Shown here piece by piece: positions 1-12,403 of a DNA stretch of 25,848 nucleotides; the first letter of the stretch is position 1; the number at the start of each line of letters is the position of its first letter. Location: NCBI GenBank assembly GCA_937928035.1, contig CALFWA010000010.1:1-25848 (forward strand), in the 5' to 3' direction. Origin of the DNA: an uncultured Caldilinea sp. (GTDB lineage Bacteria > Chloroflexota > Anaerolineae > Caldilineales > Caldilineaceae). Under the pieces are notes generated by a model. It made no database searches. It was not told where the DNA came from and was given only the letters and a program-made list of their open reading frames with translations. A program made the translations under genes and the position numbers.

Positions 1-796
1 TGCTCATCTACCCTCTGCTTTTTTCGCTGTGGGCCTCGCTGCATGACTACCGGCTCACTGCGCTGGGCGACGTGCGATGGGTGGGGCTGGAGCACTATAC
101 GGCGCTGGCGACGAATCGCTCCTTTTGGAACGCCATGCGCAACACCATTATCTTTGTAGCGGCGGCTGTCGGGCTGGAGTTTGCGCTTGGCTTCTTGTTA
201 GCGATCCTGCTCCATCGCCCTACGCCCTTCCGCCATGTCTTTCGAGCGCTGCTGCTCACGCCCGCCTTCATCACGCCCATCGCCGTGGGGTTGATCTTCC
301 GTTTCCTGCTCAATTCGCAGTTGGGCGTCATCCCACATCTGTTGCGCAGCGTCGGCGTGGACATCGACTGGTTTGGCCCCAACCTGGCGCTGTTCAGCCT
401 CGCCCTCATCGACGTTTGGCAATGGACGCCCTTCATGATGCTGCTCCTGCTCGCCGGGCTGGAGGCGCTGCCGCCGGAGCCGTTTGAAGCTGCACGCGTC
501 GACGGCGCCACCGGCTGGCAAGTGCTGCGCCATATCACCTTCCCCCTCATGCGGCCGGTGATCCTGGCCAGCCTCCTGATCCGCATGTTGGACGCCTTCA
601 AGGTGTATGAATACGTCTACGCCATCACGCGCGGAGGGCCGGGCGAAAGCACCGAAACGATCCAGTATCACATCTATCGCGTCGGCTTTCTGTACTATCG
701 CGCCGGAGAGGCCGCAGCCATGGCGTATGTCCTGATGGCGGTCATTCTTCTCTTTGTCGTCGTGCTCTTTTATGTCGTGCGCAGGGAGGCGACCTC

Positions 797-800
<4 letters not shown>
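1..800 (+). CDS. ABC sugar permease, MalF/UgpA type (5' partial)
   Basis: Inner-membrane permease subunit of a carbohydrate ABC importer, truncated by the left edge. The frame is open from base 3 and begins in the middle of TM1 (LIYPLLFSLWASL), so the GTG at 72 is internal and not the start. Several hydrophobic segments follow. The cytoplasmic EAA loop that docks on the ATPase is visible as EAARVDGATGWQVLRH near bases 486-533, and RGGPGESTETIQYHIYR near the C terminus is typical of the MalF/UgpA branch. The stop overlaps the next permease start by 4 bp (GTGA at 797-800), so the two are translationally coupled. The solute-binding protein and ATPase are not in the window; many such systems use a shared MalK-like ATPase. 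The substrate cannot be told from the sequence. Confidence 0.93.
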
Positions 801-1611
<811 letters not shown>

Positions 1612-1615
<4 letters not shown>

Positions 1616-2385
1616 ATCCGCTCGATGTTGCGCTAGAGGCGGCGTACGCCGCCGGCGAGCTGCTGCGCAAGGGATGGCAACAGGGAGGCTTCACCATCGA
1701 ACCAAAGAGCGCGCAGGAGCTTGTCACCGAATATGACCGCCGCTCCGAGGCGCTCGTCGTAGACATTCTGCGGAAAGCGTTTCCGGACGATGCTATTCTC
1801 GGCGAGGAGGGAGGAGTTGGCGGAAGGCTGCACGCACATAGCCGCTGGATCATCGATCCGCTTGACGGCACCACGAACTTTGCGCGACGCTATCCGCTGT
1901 TCGGCGTCTCAATTGCCCTCGAACAGAACGGAGAATTGGTTCTGGGCGTCGTTTACAACCCGCTCGCCGATGAATGCTTCGCAGCCGAGAAAGGCGCAGG
2001 CGCTGCGCTCAATCAGAAGCCGATCGGCGTGGCGTCCACCTCTTCCCTGGCCGCTGCAGTCGTCGCCTCTGGCTTTCCTTACAACGCCTGGACAAGCGCC
2101 AACGACAACACCGATCTGTGGAGAACTATGGTCAAACGGGCGTTGACGGTGCGCTGCGACGGCGCAGCAGCGCTTGACCTGTGCGCCGTGGCCTGCGGTC
2201 GCTTTGACGCTTACTGGGAGCACGGCCTTGCAGCCTGGGACATCGCCGCCGGCGCGTTGATTGCGCGGGAAGCCGGGGCGCTTGTGACCGATTACCAAGG
2301 AGGTGATGCATTTTTGCGCAGAGGAGAGGTGATTGCGGCCCCTCCGGCGCTGCACGCTGAGATGATGGCGCTCTTTGGAGGATAG
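1612..2385 (+). CDS. Inositol-monophosphatase family phosphatase
   Basis: Mg-dependent sugar/polyol phosphatase of the IMPase fold (257 aa, normal length). Metal-site motifs are intact: GEE at 64-66, IDPLDGTTNF at 81-90 (Asp82, Asp85) and the second motif WDIAAG at 209-214 (Asp210). Family members hydrolyse myo-inositol-1-phosphate, but also fructose-1,6-bisphosphate, histidinol phosphate and other substrates, so specificity is open. It overlaps the permease gene by 4 bp and is the last gene of the + strand operon. That suggests a role with the imported sugar, for example producing free inositol or removing a phosphate. The WIIDPLDGTTNF context favours IMPase/SuhB-like over CysQ-like enzymes. 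Confidence 0.93.
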
Positions 2386-2409
2386 AGGTTCTACGTCGGA
2401 GAGCCTAAG

Positions 2410-2458
2410 CCCCCCTTCTCCTCCTCTCCCACCCTTGGGAGAGAGGCAGGGGGGAGGG
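2410..2458. repeat. GC-rich palindromic repeat, probable bidirectional terminator
   Basis: This element sits between convergent genes (phosphatase stop at 2385, secernin-like stop at 2482). The inner stem CTCTCCCA (2424-2431) pairs with TGGGAGAG (2436-2443) around a CCCT loop, and outer C6 (2410-2415) and G6 (2449-2454) tracts can extend it. Pyrimidine-rich on one side and purine-rich on the other, it looks like the CCC...CTCTCCC/GGGAGAG...GGG dispersed palindromes common in Chloroflexota and other GC-rich genomes. A terminator role is inferred from position. There is no good T-tract on either side. Confidence 0.55.
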
Positions 2459-2481
2459 TCCACGCGCAGCGATGATGAAAC

Positions 2482-3828
<1,347 letters not shown>

Positions 3829-3835
3829 GGCGCGT

Positions 3836-7231
<3,396 letters not shown>

Positions 7232-7292
7232 GATAACGGCGGTGGATCAAGTCATGAAAAATAAGATTCATGGATTCACTTCGAGCAAATGA

Positions 7293-7322
7293 ATTGTAGC
7301 GCAGGTGAAATACAACCTCCAA
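7293..7322 (-). promoter_or_regulatory. Weak candidate promoter for the kinase/nucleotidyltransferase operon
   Basis: Read on the minus strand, TACAAT (7293-7298, one mismatch to TATAAT) is preceded by TTGGAG (7317-7322) with an 18-nt spacer, about 60 bp upstream of the 7231 start. The -35 match is only half. This is a candidate because it lies in the only intergenic space (7232-7402) before the gene. Confidence 0.25.
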
Positions 7323-7375
7323 CTCCCCCCGCTGAAAGCCTCGCTCGTCCTATTCCCGTATTTGAACGCAAGAGG

Positions 7376-7388
7376 CGCTCATTGAGCG
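7376..7388 (-). terminator. Short hairpin after the WYL gene
   Basis: CGCTC-ATT-GAGCG lies 14 nt beyond the stop at 7403. It has the position of a terminator but a short stem and no T-tract, so termination is uncertain. Confidence 0.25.
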
Positions 7389-7402
7389 GTTCTCCCAAAA
7401 AT

Positions 7403-9526
7403 TTAGGCTTCGCCTTCTTCGATGGCCAGAATGCGGTCCAGGCGAAAGGTCAGCACCCGACCTGCGTTGTAGCAGTAGGCGCGCAGATAAAGGCTCCCGC
7501 GTCTCGTTTCGATCCAGTGCGGCTCGACGTAGCGCCGGGTCGTCAGGTTGCGTCCGGCGCTGACGTAGGTGAGCAGCAGCGAGGCCCGACGAGCGATGGC
7601 GGTTTCCAGACGCCCGCGCCACTGCTCCGGATCGGTGGGCGACGGCGGCGGGGTGAACGGCAGTGCGTCGAGCAGATCAGCCAGATGCTCCAGAAGCGCC
7701 GTCTGCTGCGCCTGCACTGCAGCCTGCTGCAGCGGCGTCAGTTGCGCAAAGAGAGCGTTCAGCGCGCGATTGGAAAGAGGCGCAGGCAGCGGCAGGAAGC
7801 GACCGAGTCGTTGATAGAGGCGGCCGGCCAGCCAAAGCGCTGCAGCGTCCTTGGCTGCAACTTCTCGCTCCGTCGGCAGATCGAGGATCACAGGAAACCC
7901 CGCCCTGCGTAGGCAGCTTTGTAAAACCTCTGCATCTCCACGCCAGACGGCGGCGGTCGGCGACAGAATTTCCACCAGCCAGCGCGGTGCGTCGTCGTCC
8001 TGGACAAGTTGCGCAAGCTGCGCCGGGCGTCGCGTGCGTAGGATCGGCAGCAGCGTGGCCGTGACCTGATCGCCCGCCTCCCACCAAGCATGCAGCCGGG
8101 CGATCTCCTCCGTATGCAAAGGCAATCCCAGAAGATTTAGCGCATGCCATAGATGCGCCAGCCCATGGCCCTGGACGGCGGCTGCGGCCATGCTCTCCGG
8201 CGTAAAACGGGCCAAAGAGAAAACGGAGGCGGACGCATCCTCCTCTGCATCGGTTGCAGCGTTCTGAGGCGCTGCGCCGTGCATCGCTAGCAAATCTTCG
8301 CTGAAAAGAGCGATACGCGCCTGCGCCAAAGGAGAGGCGCACCAGGCGAACCGCAGCGTGAGGGATCGCTCGTCTTGGGAAGGCGACCACCCTGCAGCAG
8401 CAGCTTCGCCGGAAGACCATGTAGAGGAGCTCAAGAGGAGCCGATTCTGAGCAAGGAGTTGATGGCCGACGTCGGTGAGGGCGAAATGTTCTGCATCGAG
8501 CGGCGCCACGACGCCGAGCAGGGGGAAGACCGTCTCCAGCAGCAGGCGCAGGCTGCGTTCGACGTCGCTAAGCGTATGGAAATGCGTGATGAAAAAGGCG
8601 ACAGGCAGGCCAGGCTCCACCAACCAGGTGTCGGCGAGCATCTGAGGAGTAAAAGGATGAGAAAAACGGGCCATGCATGCAGCGAGTGCGCGCCGGGCGG
8701 CGATTCCCCATCCTGCATCCGGTTGCAAATAGGCGCTGCGTTCCCGTTCATCATCTCCATCCTGGAGCCACGCTTCCCAAAGCACAGCAAGCTGTTCGGC
8801 CGTCGACAGCTCCAGCCAGCGCCAGCCAAAGGTGGTGACCTCCGGCGCAATCAAGTCAGCATGACGCGCCAGAAACCAGATTGTGCGTAGAATAGGCGAC
8901 TGCTTATGAGAGCGGAGCGAGACCCATGCCTCCTGTGAACGCAGACGAGCATACAGCTGGCGGGCGGAATTAGGCCTCAGCCAGCGCCCTTGCAACAGCC
9001 GCGGCTCCCGTTGCTGAAGCCAGAAGCAGAGCATCTGCACAAAATCGAAGAGCGGTTGACGTGGATCGAGATGAAATGGAACGCCGGACGCAGGCGCCTC
9101 GCCCATCGGGGCTAGCCCAGGCAGCGGAAGGACGCGCAGGCGTGCAGCGGGGAGGGGGACGCCTCCTTCAGAGGCATGAAGCAGCCCGGAGAGAAAGAGC
9201 TGCTCCGCCACAGAGTGAGGAGGAACGAGATCGGATAAGGAACGCAGCCCACCGTATTCGGCCAAAAAAAGCCCAGCGGGCAGCTCGGGAGTGCTGCGCA
9301 GGCGGTCGTATGCGCTGCGGAAGGTTGCAGAAGCATGTTGACAGCATCGCCGAACTTCCACCGGATCGCTCCAATGTACGGCAATGGCGGCCACCCACTC
9401 TTCTTTGCGGTTGCGCGCCTCTCCGCGCAGGCCGACGCCGAGAAAGTCGCCGATGCGACGCAACGCGTCGTAAGGCAACGCTGCCAGCAGAGCAGTCTGC
9501 GCAAAGTAAAGCTCGTCGGAAGTCAA
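7403..9526 (-). CDS. Large WYL-domain protein (helicase-associated-domain type)
   Basis: 707 aa. The C-terminal 70 residues (about 637-707) form a WYL domain. Its core is RGSLYLRAYCYNAGRVLTFR (640s-690s), with LDRI closing the domain; WYL domains bind ligands such as nucleic acid in bacterial regulators. The rest is Leu/Ala/Trp-rich and helical, with no Walker A or helicase motif visible. This layout resembles Chloroflexota/Deinococcota proteins annotated as helicase-associated (Helicase_C_3-like) plus WYL; that match is from memory and tentative. The start is TTG at 9526, preceded by AGGAG; no ATG/GTG lies near. It begins 18 nt after the SpoVS-like stop, so the two are co-transcribed. The likely role is regulation or DNA transactions. 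A classical N-terminal HTH is not obvious. Confidence 0.75.
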   Translation of the reverse strand: MTSDELYFAQTALLAALPYDALRRIGDFLGVGLRGEARNRKEEWVAAIAVHWSDPVEVRRCCQHASATFRSAYDRLRSTPELPAGLFLAEYGGLRSLSDLVPPHSVAEQLFLSGLLHASEGGVPLPAARLRVLPLPGLAPMGEAPASGVPFHLDPRQPLFDFVQMLCFWLQQREPRLLQGRWLRPNSARQLYARLRSQEAWVSLRSHKQSPILRTIWFLARHADLIAPEVTTFGWRWLELSTAEQLAVLWEAWLQDGDDERERSAYLQPDAGWGIAARRALAACMARFSHPFTPQMLADTWLVEPGLPVAFFITHFHTLSDVERSLRLLLETVFPLLGVVAPLDAEHFALTDVGHQLLAQNRLLLSSSTWSSGEAAAAGWSPSQDERSLTLRFAWCASPLAQARIALFSEDLLAMHGAAPQNAATDAEEDASASVFSLARFTPESMAAAAVQGHGLAHLWHALNLLGLPLHTEEIARLHAWWEAGDQVTATLLPILRTRRPAQLAQLVQDDDAPRWLVEILSPTAAVWRGDAEVLQSCLRRAGFPVILDLPTEREVAAKDAAALWLAGRLYQRLGRFLPLPAPLSNRALNALFAQLTPLQQAAVQAQQTALLEHLADLLDALPFTPPPSPTDPEQWRGRLETAIARRASLLLTYVSAGRNLTTRRYVEPHWIETRRGSLYLRAYCYNAGRVLTFRLDRILAIEEGEA

Positions 9527-9544
9527 TGGCCTCTATCTCCTGGC

Positions 9545-9859
9545 TCACACATCCTGCGCAGACGGCGTCGCTATGTTCGGCGCATTATGCGCCAGAGACA
9601 GCTTGAAAACTTTCAGATGGAGCGCCGTGCGCTCCTCGCCTTCGACTTCAACCTGCTTAAAACCCGGCACAATGGCGAGATCGAAACCATCCTCCGCTAC
9701 GTAGCTGCGGGCGATTGTCACCGCCTTGATCGCTTGATTCACCGCACTGGCGCCGATAGCGTGAATCTCGGCGCATCCTCGCTCGCGCATCACCCCGGCA
9801 ATGGCGCCCGCCACCGCACTGGTTCGCGACTGCGCTGAAACCTTGATTGCAGCACACAT
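9545..9859 (-). CDS. spoVS: Stage V sporulation protein S (SpoVS) family
   Basis: 104 aa small protein. It matches the SpoVS family along nearly its whole length: IKVSAQSRTSAVAGAIAGV (5-23), RERGCAEIHAIGASAVNQAI (25-44), KAVTIARSYVA (45-55) and the EGEERTALHLKV segment (73-84). The start ATG at 9859 has a strong AGGAGG at 9 nt; a longer in-frame open stretch upstream is not coding because it lacks this signal and family similarity. SpoVS controls late sporulation in Bacillus, but homologues are widespread in non-sporulating thermophiles and Chloroflexota, where the fold suggests nucleic-acid binding. The C-terminal tail (about 87-104) extends beyond the usual SpoVS length. It pairs with the WYL protein. 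Confidence 0.93.
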   Translation of the reverse strand: MCAAIKVSAQSRTSAVAGAIAGVMRERGCAEIHAIGASAVNQAIKAVTIARSYVAEDGFDLAIVPGFKQVEVEGEERTALHLKVFKLSLAHNAPNIATPSAQDV

Positions 9860-9911
9860 TGTGACTCTCCTCCTGATACAAGCCGCCGATGGAAGCAAAA
9901 GCTGCTGCTGT

Positions 9912-9925
9912 GGAAAGCGCTTGCT
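9912..9925 (-). promoter_or_regulatory. LacI/cre-like operator
   Basis: GGAAAGCGCTTGCT matches the cre/LacI-family consensus TGWAARCGYTWNCW at 13 of 14 positions. It lies 53 bp upstream of the spoVS start in the 256-bp intergenic region. The most likely reading is a repressor site controlling the spoVS-WYL unit. No LacI gene is in the window to name the regulator. Confidence 0.5.
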
Positions 9926-10046
9926 TCGGTTGAAGCGACTCTGCACTGTTCTCCTGTTGTCGGTTCTCAACTCTATTTGTACAGGGGGGGCGTTGATGGA
10001 GCGTTGATTGGAGGAGGGGCGCACTGTATAGAGGCGACAAAGGGGC

Positions 10047-10067
10047 AGCTTCTGACGAGTAGAAGCT
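10047..10067. other. Stem-loop in the dhaL2-spoVS spacer
   Basis: AGCTTCT (10047-10053) and AGAAGCT (10061-10067) form a perfect 7-bp stem with a 7-nt loop, downstream of the divergent dhaL stop. No T-tract follows. It could be a weak terminator or RNA-stabilising hairpin. Confidence 0.3.
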
Positions 10068-10103
10068 ATCGTCACCTGGAACGCGTAAAGCTGTCTTTTG
10101 CCA

Positions 10104-10115
10104 AGAAGCGCTTCT
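10104..10115. promoter_or_regulatory. 12-bp perfect palindrome sharing the AAGCGCTT core
   Basis: AGAAGCGCTTCT abuts the divergent dhaL stop. It shares the AAGCGCTT core with the LacI/cre-like site about 190 bp away, so the two could be paired operators for one repressor, possibly with DNA looping. A palindrome without a loop fits a protein site better than an RNA hairpin. Confidence 0.35.
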
Positions 10116-10757
10116 CTACTCGCACTTCTCCGCCAGCGCCATTTCCATCGCCTGCAGGAGATAGACGAGCGAAGTGGCGCCGGGGTCCGCATGACCCAGG
10201 CTGCGCTCGCCCAGTTTGGCAGAGCGTCCCCGCCTGGCGGCCATCTCTCGCGTGGCCGCAGCGCCAGCCTGTGCAGCGGGCAAAGCCGCCCGCCACGCCG
10301 CCGGCAACGGTTGGTCGGCGGGCTGCGCCGCCAACGCATCGACGAAAGGCTTCAGCGCATCCACCAGCGTTTTATCGCCCGGCTGCGCCTTGCCAAGCCG
10401 CATCACCATCGACAGGCCGGCCTGCAGCGCCTTCGTCGCCGTCGCCGTGTCAAAAGGACCGTCGCTCAAGGCGCGACCCACGCTCGACAGCAGGGCGCCG
10501 ATCAATGCGCCGGAGGCGCCGCCGCTGGCGTCGCTGAACGCAGCGCCGGCTTCGATCAGCAGCCGGCCGGCGCCGTCCGACGTTTTTTCCACGGCGGCAT
10601 TGGCGGCGCGCAGCCCGCGCACCATCGTGGCGCCATGGTCGCCGTCGCCTGCGGCGGCGTCGAGTCGGCCTAATTCTTCCTCATGAGCGGTGATGACCTC
10701 CAACGCCAGCGCCAACCAGCGGCGCACCACAGCTACAGCGATTTCCGATGAACCCAT
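10116..10757 (-). CDS. DhaL-type kinase subunit, second (divergent) pair
   Basis: 213 aa, the nucleotide-binding subunit of a Dak-family kinase. The Mg-nucleotide aspartates are present: LDAAAGDGDHG (32-42, Asp33/38/40), SGGASG (78-83), GDKTLVDAL (127-135) and RRGRSAKLGERSLGHADPGA (175-194), which is the lid and C-terminal signature. It follows its DhaK partner after 10 bp, with a GAGGA site overlapping the partner's stop. In PTS-type enzymes DhaL holds ADP that is rephosphorylated by DhaM; in ATP-type enzymes the nucleotide exchanges. With no adjacent DhaM here, either ATP is used directly or the upstream DhaM-EI fusion serves both pairs. A C3/C4 ketose is the probable substrate. Confidence 0.9.
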   Translation of the reverse strand: MGSSEIAVAVVRRWLALALEVITAHEEELGRLDAAAGDGDHGATMVRGLRAANAAVEKTSDGAGRLLIEAGAAFSDASGGASGALIGALLSSVGRALSDGPFDTATATKALQAGLSMVMRLGKAQPGDKTLVDALKPFVDALAAQPADQPLPAAWRAALPAAQAGAAATREMAARRGRSAKLGERSLGHADPGATSLVYLLQAMEMALAEKCE

Positions 10758-10767
10758 AAATCGATCC

Positions 10768-11766
10768 TCAGCAATTGATATAAGCCGCCGACGCGCAAGG
10801 GGCGTCCAACAAGGGCGTCAGCTCCTCGTCGAGCCAGCAGAGCGTTAGGGAGCAGCCAGCCATGTCGAGCGAAGTGACCATTTCATTGACGATCGGCTTG
10901 TAGGGCGAGAGTCCTTCGGCCAGCAGGCGGCGATGCACGTCTTTGTAGAGCACGAACATTTCTTCATATTGCGTGGCGCCCAGGCCGTTGAGCAACACCG
11001 CCACTGTCGATCCAGCGTCGGGCGGCGCGTCGGCGAGCAGCGCGTCCAGCAACAGGTCGGCGATCTCGCGCGCCGGTCGCATGTGGCTGGATTGTACGCC
11101 CGGCTCGCCGTGCACACCCAAGCCCAGCTCCATGCGGCCGGGTTCGACGGTGAAGAGCGGCGCCGATTGTCCAGGAAGGGTGCAGCCGCCAAAGGCTACG
11201 CCAAAGGAGCGCGTGCGTGCGTTGGCCTTGCGCGCCAGCCGCTCGACCTCGTCGAGGCTATCCCCGCGTGCAGCCGCAGCGCCTGCAATTTTGAAGACAA
11301 AGAAGTCGCCGGCGATGCCGCGACGCTCGTCCTCCTGCCCGCGCGGGGCGGAGGCGACGTCGTCGGTGACACGCACGGTGCGCACGTCGATCCCTTCCTC
11401 CTGACAGCGCAGCTCCGCCATGTCAAAGTTGAGCACGTCGCCGCTGTAGTTGCCGTAGCAGTAGAGCACGCCAGCGTCGCCTGCCACCGCCTTGGTGACG
11501 CGATAGACCTGCTCCGCCGAGGGGGCCGCAAAGACGTTGCCCATCACCGCCGCAGCCGCCAACCCAGGCCCGACGTAGCCGCAAAAAGCCGGGTAGTGGC
11601 CGGAGCCGCCGCCGATCACCAGCGCCACCTTGCCCGGCCGCGGCGCGTCGAGCGCCATCACGCCGGAGGCGTCGGGCACGCGGCGCACGAAGCGGCCATA
11701 GGCGGCTACAAAGCCTTCGATCAATTCTTCACGGAAATCGGCCGGATTGTTGTAGAGTTTGGTCAT
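10768..11766 (-). CDS. DhaK-like kinase subunit, divergent (erythrulose-kinase type)
   Basis: 332 aa, the substrate-binding subunit of a Dak-family kinase. The start is set at 11766 (MTKLYNNP) because GGAGGAGG lies just upstream; the longer ORF start is less likely. It has GGGSGHYPAF (52-61), NYSGD (106-110) and GVHGEPG (217-223). His57, Asp110 and the covalent substrate His219 are all conserved. GHYPAFxGxVGPG with the MGNVFAAPSA stretch differs from canonical DhaK (GHEPLHGGFVGYG, GEIFTSPT) and recalls kinases assigned to D- or L-erythrulose; this is family recollection. It is separated from the cupin gene by 196 bp holding two hairpins, so it may be expressed at a different level. A C4 ketose substrate would fit a neighbouring RuBisCO-like enzyme. 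Confidence 0.9.
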   Translation of the reverse strand: MTKLYNNPADFREELIEGFVAAYGRFVRRVPDASGVMALDAPRPGKVALVIGGGSGHYPAFCGYVGPGLAAAAVMGNVFAAPSAEQVYRVTKAVAGDAGVLYCYGNYSGDVLNFDMAELRCQEEGIDVRTVRVTDDVASAPRGQEDERRGIAGDFFVFKIAGAAAARGDSLDEVERLARKANARTRSFGVAFGGCTLPGQSAPLFTVEPGRMELGLGVHGEPGVQSSHMRPAREIADLLLDALLADAPPDAGSTVAVLLNGLGATQYEEMFVLYKDVHRRLLAEGLSPYKPIVNEMVTSLDMAGCSLTLCWLDEELTPLLDAPCASAAYINC

Positions 11767-11816
11767 TGCGCCTCCTCCTCCCTGAAGATGCATTGCATTG
11801 GAGATTTTCAGCAACC

Positions 11817-11839
11817 GCCGCCGGTTTATGACCGGCGGC
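11817..11839 (-). terminator. GC hairpin between cupin and second dhaK
   Basis: GCCGCCGG-TTTATGA-CCGGCGGC is a perfect 8-bp stem lying 50 bp before the second dhaK start. There is no T-tract on either strand. It is the second of two tandem hairpins in the 196-bp gap, so it is a candidate terminator or attenuator inside the locus. Confidence 0.4.
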
Positions 11840-11848
11840 TGGCGTCAG

Positions 11849-11867
11849 GTCACGCCTCCCGCGTGAC
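11849..11867 (-). terminator. GC hairpin between cupin and second dhaK (first of two)
   Basis: GTCACGC-CTCCC-GCGTGAC is a perfect 7-bp stem, about 95 nt beyond the cupin stop. It has no T-tract. Paired with the following hairpin it may reduce read-through or protect the upstream mRNA. Confidence 0.35.
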
Positions 11868-11962
11868 ATCCCTCCTGCGGCTGAGAGCTGCAGCTACGAT
11901 AATTGCCCGGTTGTTTTGTTAGAAACCTTCCCTCGGCGCTGCGTCCTTCTCTGCTTCCACCG

Positions 11963-12403
11963 TTACACTCGTATAAATGCAGCCACCTCAGGATTCCGTC
12001 GCAAGGCTTCAAGGTCAGCGGCGGTGGGAAGCTGCGGGCGGTCGCGACGCGCGTTGACGATGCAGAGGAAACCCAACGGCTCATCGCCCGCTGGCTGAAA
12101 CTGATGCCACGTCATGGATGGCACCAGGATTAGATCATAGAGGCGAATGTCATGCACTGTATCGCCGACCAGGGCGCGACCTTCGCCTCGCACCACCATG
12201 ACGGCGTGCTCGTGCTTGTGCCGCTCCAACGTGGAATAGCCCCCCGGCGCCACCTCAAAGTAGCGCCACTGAAACGCCATCCCCTCGCCTTCAAAAAGAG
12301 TCTGTCGGCTGACGTGGCGAAAGGTCGTCGTTCCATCCTGCTTATACTCGAGCACCGGCGTGCCTTCCCAACGGCATTCGCCCAAATGCGCGCGAAAGAT
12401 CAT
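11963..12403 (-). CDS. Cupin-domain metalloprotein, partner of the RuBisCO-like gene
   Basis: 146 aa single-domain cupin. The first cupin motif is PGGYSTLERHKHEHAVMVV (53-71), with His62 and His64 as probable metal ligands. The second ends at WHQF (99-102) with His100. The start overlaps the RLP stop by one base (TGATG), with AAGGA 8 nt upstream, so it is strictly co-translated with the RLP. In Rhodospirillum rubrum a cupin next to the RLP acts on the RLP product (methylthio-xylulose-5-phosphate), which is a precedent for an RLP-cupin relay. Here no methylthioribose genes are nearby, so the cupin may instead isomerise or eliminate from another phosphosugar. There is no HTH, so a regulator is unlikely. 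Confidence 0.85.
   Translation of the reverse strand: MIFRAHLGECRWEGTPVLEYKQDGTTTFRHVSRQTLFEGEGMAFQWRYFEVAPGGYSTLERHKHEHAVMVVRGEGRALVGDTVHDIRLYDLILVPSMTWHQFQPAGDEPLGFLCIVNARRDRPQLPTAADLEALRRNPEVAAFIRV

Noticed and set aside
9860..10339. N-terminal extension of the SpoVS reading frame
   Set aside because: The frame is open far upstream, but the strong AGGAGG and family similarity begin at 9859, and the extension would overlap dhaL antisense-free in another frame.
10933..11922. 329-codon open frame on the + strand
   Set aside because: Antisense to the divergent dhaK with conserved catalytic residues; no family resemblance.
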